Both the position numbers and the translations under genes were made by a program. A stretch of 64,000 nucleotides of DNA, taken from assembly GCA_963771655.1 (NCBI GenBank), contig CAVYUG010000006.1:434001-498000 (forward strand). Direction: 5' to 3'. The notes below the pieces were generated by a model that was given only the letters and a program-made list of their open reading frames with translations, made no database searches and was not told the origin of the DNA. The stretch's first letter is position 1. Each line of letters opens with the position of its first letter. Origin of the DNA: JAWVFM01 sp963771655 (GTDB lineage Bacteria; Actinomycetota; Thermoleophilia; Solirubrobacterales; 70-9). Shown piece by piece: positions 1 through 9,141 of the stretch.

Positions 1-150
1 TTTGCGCTCGCCGGTCGCCTCTCCCAGCTTCGGCACGGCCGCACGACGGTCCCGTGGACCGACCAGATTCGCGACATTCTCGACGCGGGCGAGAACGGCG
101 ACCTCTCGCGCCTCACGGCCTCGGCGACGCCCGAGGAACCGCAGAGCTAG
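1..150 (+). CDS. C-terminal end of a gene truncated by the window start
   Basis: Only the last 49 codons are present, in frame from base 1 and ending in TAG one base before the next gene starts. The tail contains a WTDQIRDILDAG stretch and an acidic end. I recognise no motif in it. The tight spacing to the downstream glycosyltransferase suggests the same polysaccharide operon, so another glycosyltransferase would fit, but the sequence does not show it. Confidence 0.6.
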   Translation, partial: FALAGRLSQLRHGRTTVPWTDQIRDILDAGENGDLSRLTASATPEEPQS

Positions 151-151
151 C

Positions 152-1663
152 GTGCCCGCCGACAGCGACGGGACCCTCGACGGCGACCTGCTGGCGAGGC
201 TCGAGACGGGCCTGCCGGAGCGGATGCTGAGCGGCGAGCCGACCGCGCTCTTCCTCGCCGGCTGGTGCTTCCACCGGCGTGAGGCGCTCGCCGCCGTCGA
301 GCTCGTCGTCGGCACCGAGCGCCACCCTGCCGACGCGGCCCGGATGCCGAGGCCGGACGTGCGCGCGGCGGCGGCGGTCGACTCCGGTGGCGATGCGTTC
401 CGCAGCGGCTTCTGGGCGACCGTGCCGGTCGCGGCGCCCGCGGCCCCGCGAACCCTCGAGGTTGCGCTCGAGGCGCGCCTCGCCGGCGGCGGAAGCGCGC
501 GGGCGCAGCTCGGTGAGATCGAGGTCGTGGACAAGGCGCCCCCCGCGCTCCGCCCCGGCGTGCGCGGCGAGGACCTGATCGCGGTCTGCATGGCGACCTA
601 CGAGCCGCCCGCCGGACTGCTGGCCGTGCAGCTCGACAGCCTGCGCGCGCAGACCCATGCGAACTGGATCTGCCTCATCAGCGACGACTGCTCGAGCCCG
701 GAGGGCCTGGCCAGGATCGAGGCGGCGATTGGCGGCGACGACCGCTTCGTCCTCTCCGCCTCGGAGCACCGGCTCGGCTTCTACCGCAACTTCGAGCGCG
801 CGCTTGCCATGGCGCCGCCTGACGCCCGGCTCGTGGCCCTCGCCGACCAGGACGACCGCTGGCATCCCGACAAGCTCGCGACACTTCGCTCCGCGATCGG
901 CGACGCGCAGCTCGCCTACAGCGACCAGCGGCTCGTCAGCGAAGGGGGAGAGGTCATCGCCGACACCCTCTGGGAGGGCCGGCGCAACAACTTCACCAAC
1001 CTGGCGTCGATGCTGGTCGCGAACACGGTCACCGGCGCAGCGACGCTGATGCGCCGCGAGGTGGTGGAACGGGCGCTGCCGTTTCCGAATCAGCCGGGGT
1101 GGCAGTTCCACGACCACTGGCTCGCCCTGGTCGCGCTCGCCGCGGGCGACATCGTCTACGTCGATCGCCCGCTGTACGACTACGTCCAGCATCGAGGCGC
1201 CATCCTTGGGCAGGTCGCGGCCGAGCCGGCGGGCGGCAACGCCCGGCTCGGCCCCCTGTCGCGCTTTCGCGAGCGGCTGCGCGCGTGGCGCCCGGCGTAC
1301 TTCTGCGGCTACACGCGGCTCGCCGTCCAGGCGAGGACCCTGCTGATGCGGTGCGACGGCCTACTGACCAAGCAGAAGCGAGGCGCGCTCGAGCGCTTCG
1401 TCGCCGCGGACAGCTCCCTGCTCGCGTTCGCCTGGCTTGCCAGCCGGCCGCTGCGTCGCCTCGCGGGCCACGGTGAGACGCTAGGCGCCGAGGCACAGCT
1501 TGCGCGGGGAATCCTGTGGCGGCGGACCGTGGGGCTGCGTGCGCCGTTGCGAAGACCGCACCGATTCGCCCCGGATGCGAGCATTCCTCCATGCGGCCCG
1601 GACAGCTTCGGACAGAAGCGGCTGCGGCGGTGGCGGGCGGGAAGGCCACGGAGGAAGACGTGA
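152..1663 (+). CDS. Family 2 glycosyltransferase with N-terminal extension
   Basis: A 503-residue protein beginning at a GTG just after the previous stop; an upstream reading in the same frame exists but would overlap the previous gene. Residues 1-140 are an extension without a recognised motif. The GT-A domain follows: CMATYEPP at the nucleotide-binding strand, SDDCSS, and a metal-binding DQDD near residue 232, then a conserved FHDHW segment. The resemblance is to rhamnosyl- or galactosyl-type GT2 enzymes that extend surface glycans in the cytoplasm. Its stop overlaps the start of the exporter ATPase by four bases, so it belongs to the export operon. The sugar transferred cannot be told from sequence. 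Confidence 0.85.
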   Translation: MPADSDGTLDGDLLARLETGLPERMLSGEPTALFLAGWCFHRREALAAVELVVGTERHPADAARMPRPDVRAAAAVDSGGDAFRSGFWATVPVAAPAAPRTLEVALEARLAGGGSARAQLGEIEVVDKAPPALRPGVRGEDLIAVCMATYEPPAGLLAVQLDSLRAQTHANWICLISDDCSSPEGLARIEAAIGGDDRFVLSASEHRLGFYRNFERALAMAPPDARLVALADQDDRWHPDKLATLRSAIGDAQLAYSDQRLVSEGGEVIADTLWEGRRNNFTNLASMLVANTVTGAATLMRREVVERALPFPNQPGWQFHDHWLALVALAAGDIVYVDRPLYDYVQHRGAILGQVAAEPAGGNARLGPLSRFRERLRAWRPAYFCGYTRLAVQARTLLMRCDGLLTKQKRGALERFVAADSSLLAFAWLASRPLRRLAGHGETLGAEAQLARGILWRRTVGLRAPLRRPHRFAPDASIPPCGPDSFGQKRLRRWRAGRPRRKT

Positions 1664-2922
1664 CCGTCGCCCAGGCCGCGCCTCCCTCGACGTCGCGCGT
1701 TGCCGATCAGCCGGTCGTGATCGAGGCGCGCGACATCCACAAGACGTTCCGGATCCCGAAGCAGCGGATCGACTCGTTCAAGGAGCGTGCGGTCCATCCG
1801 TTCCGCAAGCAGGAGTTCCGCGAGCTGCAGGCGCTTCGCGGGATCTCGTTCGACGTCCACAAGGGGGAGTTCTTCGGGATCGTGGGCCGAAACGGCTCCG
1901 GCAAGAGCACGCTGCTCAAGATCCTCGCCAGCATCTACAGGGCCGATGCGGGGAGGATCCGCATGGCGGGCCGCCTCGCGCCCTTCATCGAGTTGGGCGT
2001 CGGCTTCAACCCGGACCTGACAGCGCGCGAGAACGTTGTGCTCAACGGCGTGATGATGGGGCTCTCGCAGCGCGAGGCCGCGAGCCGGCTCGACTCCGTC
2101 ATCGACTTCGCGGAGCTCCACGACTTCGTCGACCTGAAGCTGAAGAACTACTCGTCGGGGATGCTGGTGCGTCTCGCCTTCTCGGTGATGCTGGAGGCGA
2201 AGGCGGACATCCTTCTCATCGACGAGGTCTTGGCCGTCGGAGACGCCTCGTTCCAGCAGAAGTGCGCCGATGCCTTTCACGAGATGCGGGACGAGGGGCG
2301 GACGATCGTCCTCGTCACCCACGACATGGGCTCGGTCGAGAAGTACTGCGACCGGGCGATGCTGATCCATGACGGCGACCGCGTCTCGCTCGGTGATCCC
2401 GAGCACGTCGCCCGCGAGTACCTGCGCCTGAACTTCCAGGATCAGGGCCCCACCGGCGCCGCCGGGGAGTTCCCCGACCGTAACTCGCGCCTGATCGAGG
2501 CCTGGATCGAGAACGGGTCGGGGGAGCGGATCACGAACCTCGAGGTCGGCGAGAAGATCCGCTTCCGAGCGGTGCTCGAGGCGCTCGACGAGCTTCCGTA
2601 CCCGTACTTCGGGATCCACGTGCGCAACGCCGACGGCGTCCACCTCTTCGACATCAACCAGACCCTCTCGGTCCCCGAGGGAGAGGAAAACTCGGTGGCG
2701 CCCGGGCAGCACGTCCGGATCTCGGCCGAGATCGACAACCAGCTCACACCCGGTCGGTACTTCGTCAGCTGCTGGGTGGTGCGTGGCCGCGAGTCCGGGC
2801 AGGTGGCCCTGCAGGCGATCGACGCCCTCGACTTCGTCGTCTTCGGCATGGCCGGCACCGCCGGCCTCGTGAGGATCCCCGGCGAGGTCGAGGTCGTGGC
2901 ATACGACCCGGAGGACGCGTGA
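1660..2922 (+). CDS. wzt: Polysaccharide exporter ATPase (Wzt type, with C-terminal carbohydrate-binding domain)
   Basis: A 420-residue ABC ATPase that powers export of a finished surface polysaccharide. It starts at a GTG overlapping the previous stop (GTGA). Walker A reads GRNGSGKST near residue 77, the signature NYSSGM lies near 165, and Walker B ILLIDEVLAVGD lies near 185. The nucleotide-binding domain ends near residue 255. It is followed by a beta-rich domain of about 150 residues (EAWIENGSGE onward) resembling the Wzt C-terminal module that, in O-antigen exporters, recognises the glycan terminus. That extra domain separates it from plain TagH. The permease partner follows with a four-base overlap. 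Confidence 0.9.
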   Translation: MTVAQAAPPSTSRVADQPVVIEARDIHKTFRIPKQRIDSFKERAVHPFRKQEFRELQALRGISFDVHKGEFFGIVGRNGSGKSTLLKILASIYRADAGRIRMAGRLAPFIELGVGFNPDLTARENVVLNGVMMGLSQREAASRLDSVIDFAELHDFVDLKLKNYSSGMLVRLAFSVMLEAKADILLIDEVLAVGDASFQQKCADAFHEMRDEGRTIVLVTHDMGSVEKYCDRAMLIHDGDRVSLGDPEHVAREYLRLNFQDQGPTGAAGEFPDRNSRLIEAWIENGSGERITNLEVGEKIRFRAVLEALDELPYPYFGIHVRNADGVHLFDINQTLSVPEGEENSVAPGQHVRISAEIDNQLTPGRYFVSCWVVRGRESGQVALQAIDALDFVVFGMAGTAGLVRIPGEVEVVAYDPEDA

Positions 2923-3791
2923 GCGGCGCCGGCGAGGCGAGCCAGGCCGTCGAGCTCCGCGAGGTTCGCGGGCCCTCCGCGCTGGGCGGGGGTACGAAGC
3001 GCTTCTTCGAGCTCCTCTACCTGATCTCGGTCACCGAGTTCAAGAAGACCTATTTCGGCACGGTCCTCGGGTACGTGTGGTCGCTCTTGCGCCCGCTGAT
3101 GACGTTCGCCGTGCTGCTCTTCGTGTTCACGAAGATCTTCAACCTCGGCGGGCGAGGCTCCGGCATCGAGCACTACCCGGAGATGCTGCTGTTCGACATC
3201 GTCCTCTTCGGCCTCTTCGCCGATGCGACCTCGCAGTCGGTGAACTCCGTCGTCGGCAACGAGGGCATCGTGCGAAAGACGCAGTTCCCACGCCTGGTCA
3301 TCCCGATGTCCGTCGTCTGCACCTGCCTCTTCAACTTCGGGATGAACATGATCGCGGTGGTCATCTTCTTCCTCGCCCTGGGCGTCGAGCCGACCTGGAC
3401 CTGGCTCTTCTTCCCGGTCATCGTCCTCGCCGTATTCCTCCTCGCCTCGTGCCTCGCCCTGTTGCTTTCGAGCCTGTACGTCCGCTTCCGCGACGTCGCG
3501 ATCATCTGGTCGGTCATCTCGACCGCGCTTCTCTACGGAACGCCGGTGATCTACCCGCTGCAGAACCCGCCGGTGCCCGACCAGTACCACCAGATTCTCC
3601 TGATCAACCCGCTGACGCCGATCTTCGTGCAGGCGCGGACCTGGCTGATCGACCCAAGCGCCCCGGGGGCGGTGAGCACCGCCGGTGGCTGGTTGCATCT
3701 GTTGCCGGCGATCTCCATCTACGTTGTGGTGTGCGTTCTCGGGGTGTGGATGTTCAGCCGCTCCGCACCGCGCGTCGCCGAGGAGCTCTAG
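2919..3791 (+). CDS. wzm: Polysaccharide exporter permease (Wzm/TagG type ABC-2)
   Basis: A 290-residue ABC-2 membrane protein, normal length for Wzm/TagG. It starts at a GTG overlapping the ATPase stop (GTGA). The motif TEFKKTYFGTVLGYVWSLLRPL near the N-terminus, before the first membrane helix, is typical of the family. About six hydrophobic helices follow, ending in a segment with CVLGVWMFSRS. It forms the membrane channel with the preceding ATPase, moving undecaprenyl-linked glycan or teichoic-acid-like polymer outward. Its last four bases overlap the end of a glycosyltransferase gene on the other strand. Confidence 0.9.
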   Translation: MSGAGEASQAVELREVRGPSALGGGTKRFFELLYLISVTEFKKTYFGTVLGYVWSLLRPLMTFAVLLFVFTKIFNLGGRGSGIEHYPEMLLFDIVLFGLFADATSQSVNSVVGNEGIVRKTQFPRLVIPMSVVCTCLFNFGMNMIAVVIFFLALGVEPTWTWLFFPVIVLAVFLLASCLALLLSSLYVRFRDVAIIWSVISTALLYGTPVIYPLQNPPVPDQYHQILLINPLTPIFVQARTWLIDPSAPGAVSTAGGWLHLLPAISIYVVVCVLGVWMFSRSAPRVAEEL

Positions 3792-5239
3792 ATGTAGTTC
3801 CTGGCGCCGAGCCCGAGTAGCTCCTCGACCCGCGCGAGCAGCGGGTCGGCGAGCGCCTCGTCCCAGCTCGCGGGCCAGGCGACGTTCGAGCCTCGGGCGC
3901 GGCCGGCGAGATCGCCAACCGACGCGCAGGCCCGCGTGAGCGCGGCGGCGACCCCCGCGACCGTGGGCTCGGCGGCGATCAGGTTCGGCGAGATCGCCGC
4001 CAGCGCGCCGGCGTCCTTGTTGGCGAACGTGTTCGTCACCGTCGGCATGCCCGCCGCCGCCATCTCGATCGGCACGAGGCTGGGGTGGGGGGTGTACATC
4101 AGCGCCAGGCCGACGTCACAGGCTCGGAGGGTGGCGGCGTAGTCGGACTGAGCGGTTCGCGGAACGAGGCGGACGGTCGCGCCCGAGCGCGGGAGGGTCA
4201 GCGCGCCGGCGCCCAGTTCGACGGTACCGATGCCCAGAAGCTCCCAGCCCTCGAGGCGGCCCTCGGCGGCGAGGTTGTCGAGGGCCATCGCGCCGATCTC
4301 GAAGAGGTTCCGCGACGCATGCTCCTCGGGGCGCGCGTAGAAGAGCAGCCGGCGGGGGGAAGGGCGCATGAGCTCCTCCTGCTGGACCGGCCCGACGCAT
4401 GTGATGGCGTTCTCGAACGTCGCGCAGTTCGCCTCGCCCCTCTCGCGGCCATCCGCGAACACCCCCAGGCGCTCGGCCGCGAACCAGTCGCGCAGGAGGC
4501 CGGTCGAGAAGAGCGCCGAGTGTGGGAGGTCGTAGCTCGCTCGCGCGAAGGCCGCGGCGCTCCCCATCGGGAACGTGAAGGGCTCGTACTCCTGGATCAG
4601 GTAGAGGAAGCGCGAGGCTTGGAGGTGCGACAGCGCGCCGGCGGCCACGTGGGCGGCGGTGAAGTGCGTCGCGACCAGCGCGTCCGCGGGGTTGATCGGG
4701 ATCGGCGTCGAGCGGTCGGTCGCCTCGACGAGCTCGAGCGTCGCGATCGCATCTCCGATTCCCTCATAGGCCGAGAGCCGCGAGCGCCAGTCGGAACCGG
4801 CGCCCTGGCCCTCGAGGGTGATGAGCCGTACCCGATGTCCGCGCTCCGCCAGGCGGCGGGTCAGGTTGAAGACGGCAATGAAGCCACCGAAGAAATGCTT
4901 GAGGTCGATCGCGGGATGGACCACGTCGACGCGGCGCGGCTCGTCCTCCCGCGCGTCGAGACGCAGCGGTGCCACCTTGTCGGCGATCCAGAACGCGCTG
5001 TGGGTACGCCGGACCGACAGCGTGGCCGCGACGAGCGCGCGAGCGGCGAGGTAGGCGCCCACGATCGCCACCGGGACCGCGATCGCGATCGCGATCGCGC
5101 CGGCGCTGCGGCTCTCTGCGCCGACCCCGATGGCGACGCCGGCGACCAGCGCTGCGGCCGGCGGGACGGCGACGAGCGCGAGGAGCGCTCGTTTCCGCGA
5201 CGAGGATGTGGCGAGCGCCGCCCGCGCGAGGGACCGCAC
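3788..5239 (-). CDS. Membrane-anchored glycosyltransferase, WsaF-like
   Basis: A 483-residue protein starting at GTG. Residues about 17-75 hold two hydrophobic segments, so the enzyme is probably membrane-anchored. The rest resembles WsaF-type rhamnosyltransferases (GT-B fold): HPAIDLKHFFGGFIAVFNLT, LIQEYEPFTFPMGS, and a C-terminal donor-site region with DVGLALMYTPHPSLVPIEM. WsaF enzymes extend rhamnan chains on S-layer glycans, and a similar role here is inferred. A TATCGT box six bases before the start suggests a leaderless transcript. It is divergent from the sulfotransferase and convergent with the permease. Confidence 0.75.
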   Translation of the reverse strand: MRSLARAALATSSSRKRALLALVAVPPAAALVAGVAIGVGAESRSAGAIAIAIAVPVAIVGAYLAARALVAATLSVRRTHSAFWIADKVAPLRLDAREDEPRRVDVVHPAIDLKHFFGGFIAVFNLTRRLAERGHRVRLITLEGQGAGSDWRSRLSAYEGIGDAIATLELVEATDRSTPIPINPADALVATHFTAAHVAAGALSHLQASRFLYLIQEYEPFTFPMGSAAAFARASYDLPHSALFSTGLLRDWFAAERLGVFADGRERGEANCATFENAITCVGPVQQEELMRPSPRRLLFYARPEEHASRNLFEIGAMALDNLAAEGRLEGWELLGIGTVELGAGALTLPRSGATVRLVPRTAQSDYAATLRACDVGLALMYTPHPSLVPIEMAAAGMPTVTNTFANKDAGALAAISPNLIAAEPTVAGVAAALTRACASVGDLAGRARGSNVAWPASWDEALADPLLARVEELLGLGARNYI

Positions 5240-5251
5240 GCGGCCACGATA
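5239..5251 (-). promoter_or_regulatory. Leaderless promoter of the WsaF-like glycosyltransferase
   Basis: On the minus strand TATCGT (5246-5251) lies six bases before the GTG start. No Shine-Dalgarno sequence lies between them, which is the usual layout of an actinobacterial leaderless gene. Confidence 0.45.
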
Positions 5252-5291
5252 TCCCGACCGTCCGGCGGTGGCCCCGCAGCCGAGGCACCAC

Positions 5292-5306
5292 TAGCATCGC
5301 GGCGTG
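5292..5306 (+). promoter_or_regulatory. Leaderless promoter of the sulfotransferase gene
   Basis: TAGCAT (5292-5297) is followed by six bases and the GTG start at 5304. It faces away from the similar box of the divergent glycosyltransferase about 45 bases upstream. Confidence 0.4.
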
Positions 5307-6507
5307 GCCGATGACTCCGCGAACGAGGAGCTCGACCGCCTGCGGCGAGAGCTCGCCGCGGTCGACGCGGAGCGGCTCCGCCTCCGCTCCGAGCTCGAGC
5401 AGGTGGCGCTCTCCCCGGTCGGGCCGATCGTCGGCCCGTCGCGCACCGTGCGGTCGATCGTCGAGCGTCGCTTTCGCAGGCTTCGGGGACGATTCCCGGG
5501 TCGACGACGGCCGACGACTCGGCCGACCCGGCTGGCGCCGCCCCTGTCGGGGTCCGAGCTCGCGTGGTCGGTGCGAAGTCGCCTCCGCCCGCGAGCCCCG
5601 GCGTGGAGGCCGGGCGCCGCTGCCCCATCCGCGGATTGGCTGACGCCGATCCTGGTCGACAGCTTCGGCCGCGACGGCAGCACCCTGATGATGGCCCTGC
5701 TGGCGACCTCGCCTCAGATCGTCGTCGAGGAGACCTACCCGTACGAGCGCCACTACTTCACCTACCTGTGGCGCTGGGCCCGGCTGCTGGGACGCGAGGA
5801 CTGGCCGGCGGCCCTGTGGCGCAAGGAGGACGTGATCTCGCTCTGGCAGGAGGACCACTCCGCGTTGCTCGGCCCGCCTCCGTGGCTTCCGCGCGAGCTC
5901 TTCGAGGCCGGGCCCGACCGGGAGGCGATCTCTCGCCGGGCGTTCGAGCTGGTGTGGGGAGAGCTGTCGAGCCGCGCGATCAAGCGCGCCGCGGCCGCGG
6001 GTCGGGGAGAGGCCGCGCTACACGGCTGAGAAGCACGGCAACACCTGGCTCGTCGACGAGCGCGAGCTGCCTCCGCTGGAGAAGGTCGTCCTCCTTCGCG
6101 ATCCTCGAGACATCGAGGTCTCGATGTCGGCGTACGAGGACAAGGAGCCCTCGACGAGCGTCGGGATCAATGCCCGGTGGGCAGGCGTCGATCGGCTCGA
6201 CGGAGTCCTCGCCCGGCACCGGGGCCGCCTGCGGTGGATAGCGGGCCTGCTCGACGAGGGCACCGTGCCGGTCGTGCGCTTCGAGGAGCTGGCCGGCGAT
6301 CCGGGCGCCGTCGCGCGCCGGCTCGGCGAGCATCTGGGCGTCTGGCTGGTCCCGGACTCGCTCGCCGCCGAGGCGCTTGCGGCGCGGCACGCCTCCGCGG
6401 CCGACGTCGGTGCCGGGCGCTGGCGAGACGAGCTCGACCCGTCGATCGCCGAGCGGTTCAGCCGCGAGCTGGGCCCCGAGCTTCGCGCCGTCGGGCTAGA
6501 CGCGTGA
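5304..6507 (+). pseudogene. Sulfotransferase family protein, interrupted by a one-base frameshift
   Basis: Two reading frames together make one sulfotransferase-like protein of about 400 residues. The first (GTG at 5304) has a coiled N-terminus, then the PAPS 5'-phosphate loop SFGRDGSTLMMALLATSP. It stops at 6029. The second resumes as RYTAEKHGNTWLVDE and runs through KVVLLRDPRDIEVSMSAYED, the 3'-phosphate-binding region, to 6507. Deleting one base from the GGGG run at about 6004-6007 joins them. Such enzymes transfer sulfate from PAPS to sugars, so sulfation of the exported glycan is plausible. The shift may be decay or a sequence error. The 3' end overlaps a convergent glycosyltransferase by 50 bases. 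Confidence 0.7.
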
Positions 6508-7360
6508 AGGGCGCGCGGGCAAGGCTCGCGCCCAGCTTGAGCGCGATCCCGGCGTAGACCGCCGCGTTCACGAGCGGATTTCGATCCCCGGCGTAGTGCC
6601 GGCGGTAGAAGCGGTACATCCCGTAATGAAAGGCGTAGTTGAGCTTCGGGCTTCGGATCGGCCCGCTGGTCCCGGCCTTGACGTGGATCACCCTCGCCGC
6701 GGGCTCGTACCAGGTCGTCCAACCGGCCTCCCGGAACCGGTAGCAGAGGTCGAGGTCCTCCATGTACATCCAGAAGCCCTCGTCGAAGAGGCCGGCCTCG
6801 GCGAGCGCGGAGCGGCGCAAGAGCATGCAGGCGCCGTTCACCGCGTCCACGGGGCCAGAGTGGACCTCGGGAGCGCGGTAGGCGGCCAGCGGCCCGCGCT
6901 CGCGACGCCGGCCGACTCCGGTGAAGTGAGCCAGCGCCGAGACCGGGGTTGGGAAGCCGCGGCGTGCGGCGTGGTCGAAGCTGCCGTCGGGCAGCTCGAG
7001 ACGCGGTCCGCAGATGCCCACCCCGGGCTCCCGCTCCATGAGGGCGAGCAGCGTGTCGAGCGCGCCCGCGGTCACGCGCGTGTCGGGGTTCAGGGCCAGG
7101 ACGAAGGGGGCGCGCCCCGCACGGATCGCCAGGTTGGTCGCCGCGGCGAAGCCGAGGTTGCCGGTTGCCCTGGTGAGCTTCACGTCGGCGAACTCCGCGG
7201 CCACCATGTCGGCGGTGCCGTCGCCCGAGGCGTTGTCGACGACGTGGACGGAAATGGGTTTGCTCGGTGGATGCGCGCCGAGCGAGGCGAGGCAATCGCG
7301 CAGCATCGCCTCGCATCGGTAGGCGACTATCGCGACGTCGAGGCTTGGCGCTTCGCTCAA
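6458..7360 (-). CDS. Family 2 glycosyltransferase, WbbL-like
   Basis: A 300-residue GT2 enzyme. It starts at TTG, which overlaps the stop of the upstream ABC ATPase gene (TTGA). Motifs: VAIVAYRCEAM at the first strand, VVDNASGDGTAD, the NPDTRV triad that stands in for DxD in this subfamily, and EDLDLCYRFREAG for the catalytic base region. These match rhamnosyltransferases of the WbbL group, which prime or extend cell-wall polysaccharide. It lies between the polysaccharide locus and an amino-acid transporter and is probably read through from the latter. Confidence 0.85.
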   Translation of the reverse strand: MSEAPSLDVAIVAYRCEAMLRDCLASLGAHPPSKPISVHVVDNASGDGTADMVAAEFADVKLTRATGNLGFAAATNLAIRAGRAPFVLALNPDTRVTAGALDTLLALMEREPGVGICGPRLELPDGSFDHAARRGFPTPVSALAHFTGVGRRRERGPLAAYRAPEVHSGPVDAVNGACMLLRRSALAEAGLFDEGFWMYMEDLDLCYRFREAGWTTWYEPAARVIHVKAGTSGPIRSPKLNYAFHYGMYRFYRRHYAGDRNPLVNAAVYAGIALKLGASLARAPFTRLARRREARGPARG

Positions 7361-8127
7361 TGCTCGAGCACGAGCCCGAGGAAGCGCTTCGTGCGCTCGT
7401 GTTGAGGGTTGTCGAGGAGGCTCGCCGGCGGCCCCTCCTCGACAACGACGCCACCGTCCATGAAGACGACCCGATCGGCGACGTCGCGCGCGAAGGCCAG
7501 CTCGTGAGTGACGGCCACCATTGTCATCCCCGACTTCGCTAGGTCGCGCATCACGTCGAGGACTTCCTTGACCAGCTCGGGGTCGAGGGCCGAGGTCGGC
7601 TCGTCGAACAGCATCAGCTTCGGGTCCATGGCGAGCGCTCTGGCGATCGCCACACGCTGCTGCTGCCCACCCGATAGGCGAGCCGGGTACTCGTCGAGCT
7701 TGTCGGCGAGCCCGACGCGGTGCAGGATCTCGCGCCCGCGCTCGATCGCCTCCTTCTTGTGGACCTTCTTGACCAGCACGGGTGCCTCGATCACGTTCTG
7801 GATCGCCGTCTTGTGCGGGAAGAGGTTGAAGCGCTGGAAGACCATGCCGATCTCAGAGCGGCTCTTGGCGATCTCCGAATCCCGCTGCTCGTACAGCTTG
7901 TTCTTGTGCTCTCGATAGCCGACGAACTGGCCGTCGACCGAGAGGCGCCCGCCATCGATGTTCTCGAGGTGGTTCACGCAGCGCAGGAAGGTGGACTTTC
8001 CCGAGCCGGACGGCCCGAGCAGGCACATGACCTCCTTCGGCGCAACCTCGAGCGAGATTCCCTTCAACACCTCCAGAGTTCCGAAGCTCTTGCGGACCTG
8101 CTCGGCCTTGATCATCGGTTCGCTCAT
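7357..8127 (-). CDS. Polar amino-acid ABC transporter ATPase
   Basis: A 256-residue ATPase of the GlnQ/HisP family. The ATG start overlaps the permease stop (ATGA). Walker A GPSGSGKST is near residue 38, the Q-loop lies in MVFQRFNLFPH, the signature is LSGGQQQR and Walker B is LMLFDEPTSALDPE. The 24-residue region with EHKNKLYEQRDSEIAKSR before the Q-loop is an insertion also seen in some actinobacterial members. It energises uptake by the permease and binding lipoprotein encoded just upstream. Confidence 0.93.
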   Translation of the reverse strand: MSEPMIKAEQVRKSFGTLEVLKGISLEVAPKEVMCLLGPSGSGKSTFLRCVNHLENIDGGRLSVDGQFVGYREHKNKLYEQRDSEIAKSRSEIGMVFQRFNLFPHKTAIQNVIEAPVLVKKVHKKEAIERGREILHRVGLADKLDEYPARLSGGQQQRVAIARALAMDPKLMLFDEPTSALDPELVKEVLDVMRDLAKSGMTMVAVTHELAFARDVADRVVFMDGGVVVEEGPPASLLDNPQHERTKRFLGLVLEH

Positions 8128-9107
8128 CGGTGGTCCTCCGGAAGCTTCGGCGGCTCGGGCCTGTCGTCTGGCGGGAGCCCCACCTTCGCGTGCTTGGGCC
8201 AGAAGTTCTGGCGGATCCGCCCGATCAGCGTCGGCGCCTGGGCCTGTCGTGAGCTGCCGCGGCCGTAATAGCGCTCGATGTAGTACTGGCCGATCGAAAG
8301 CACCGACGTCACGGCGAGGTACCAGATGCTGGCGACGAGCAGAAGCGGGATGGTCTTGTAGTTCACCGAGTAGATCTGCTGCGCGGAGTAGAGGAGGTCG
8401 TTGATGGCGACGAAGGCGACCAGCGACGTCGTCTTCAGCATCGAGATCGTCTCGTTGCCGGTCGGCGGGATGATCACCCGCATCGCCTGCGGGAGGACGA
8501 TCCGCCTCATCGTCTGCAGCCGCGTCATCCCGAGAGCGTGCGCCGCCTCGGTCTGCCCCTCGTCGACGGAGATGATCCCGGCCCGCACGATCTCCGACAT
8601 GTAGGCGCCCTCGTTGAGGCCCAGGGCGAGCATGCCGGCGACGAAGGGCGTGATGAAGTCGTTCGCGTTCAAGTGCACGAACGACGGGCCGAACGGGATG
8701 CCCAGGTCGATGGTCGGATAGAGCGCCGCGATGTTGTTCCAGAGCAGGATCTGCACGAGCACCGGCGTTCCGCGCAGGAGCCAGATGTAGAACCAGCTCG
8801 CGCTCGAGAGCAATGGGTTCGCCGACAGCCGCATCAGCGCCAGGAGGACGCCGAGGACGACGCCGATCACCATCGAGACCACCGTGAGCTCGAGCGTGAG
8901 CACGAGCCCGTCGATGATCTGCTGGTTGCCGAGGAAGTCGCCGACGACGTCCCACTCGAAGCGGGGGTTCGTCGCGACCGAATTGACGATCACGACGATG
9001 AGGATCAGGACGATCCCCGCCGCGATCCAGCGGCCGGGGTGGCGCACCGGGACCGCCTGGATCTCTCCAGGCGGTTCCGGCTTGCCTACGCCGGTTGCCG
9101 CTTCCAC
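8124..9107 (-). CDS. Polar amino-acid ABC transporter permease
   Basis: A 327-residue HisM/GlnP-type permease starting at GTG with a GAGGGAAG Shine-Dalgarno sequence. It has a cytoplasmic N-terminus, a first helix near residues 28-45, and the core segment TLELTVVSMVIGVVLGVLLAL. The EAA loop reads EAAHALGMTRLQTMRRIVLPQAMR near residue 205. The C-terminal 45 residues are hydrophilic and proline-rich, longer than usual. One permease gene suggests a homodimer. It lies 34 bases after the binding-protein gene. Confidence 0.93.
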   Translation of the reverse strand: MEAATGVGKPEPPGEIQAVPVRHPGRWIAAGIVLILIVVIVNSVATNPRFEWDVVGDFLGNQQIIDGLVLTLELTVVSMVIGVVLGVLLALMRLSANPLLSSASWFYIWLLRGTPVLVQILLWNNIAALYPTIDLGIPFGPSFVHLNANDFITPFVAGMLALGLNEGAYMSEIVRAGIISVDEGQTEAAHALGMTRLQTMRRIVLPQAMRVIIPPTGNETISMLKTTSLVAFVAINDLLYSAQQIYSVNYKTIPLLLVASIWYLAVTSVLSIGQYYIERYYGRGSSRQAQAPTLIGRIRQNFWPKHAKVGLPPDDRPEPPKLPEDHR

Positions 9108-9141
9108 CTTCCCTCGGCTTGCTGCGTTCGCCTACCTGCGG

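Noticed and set aside
4085..5314. A 409-codon plus-strand frame
   Set aside because: Antisense of the WsaF-like glycosyltransferase; Arg/Ala/Gly-rich with no motif.
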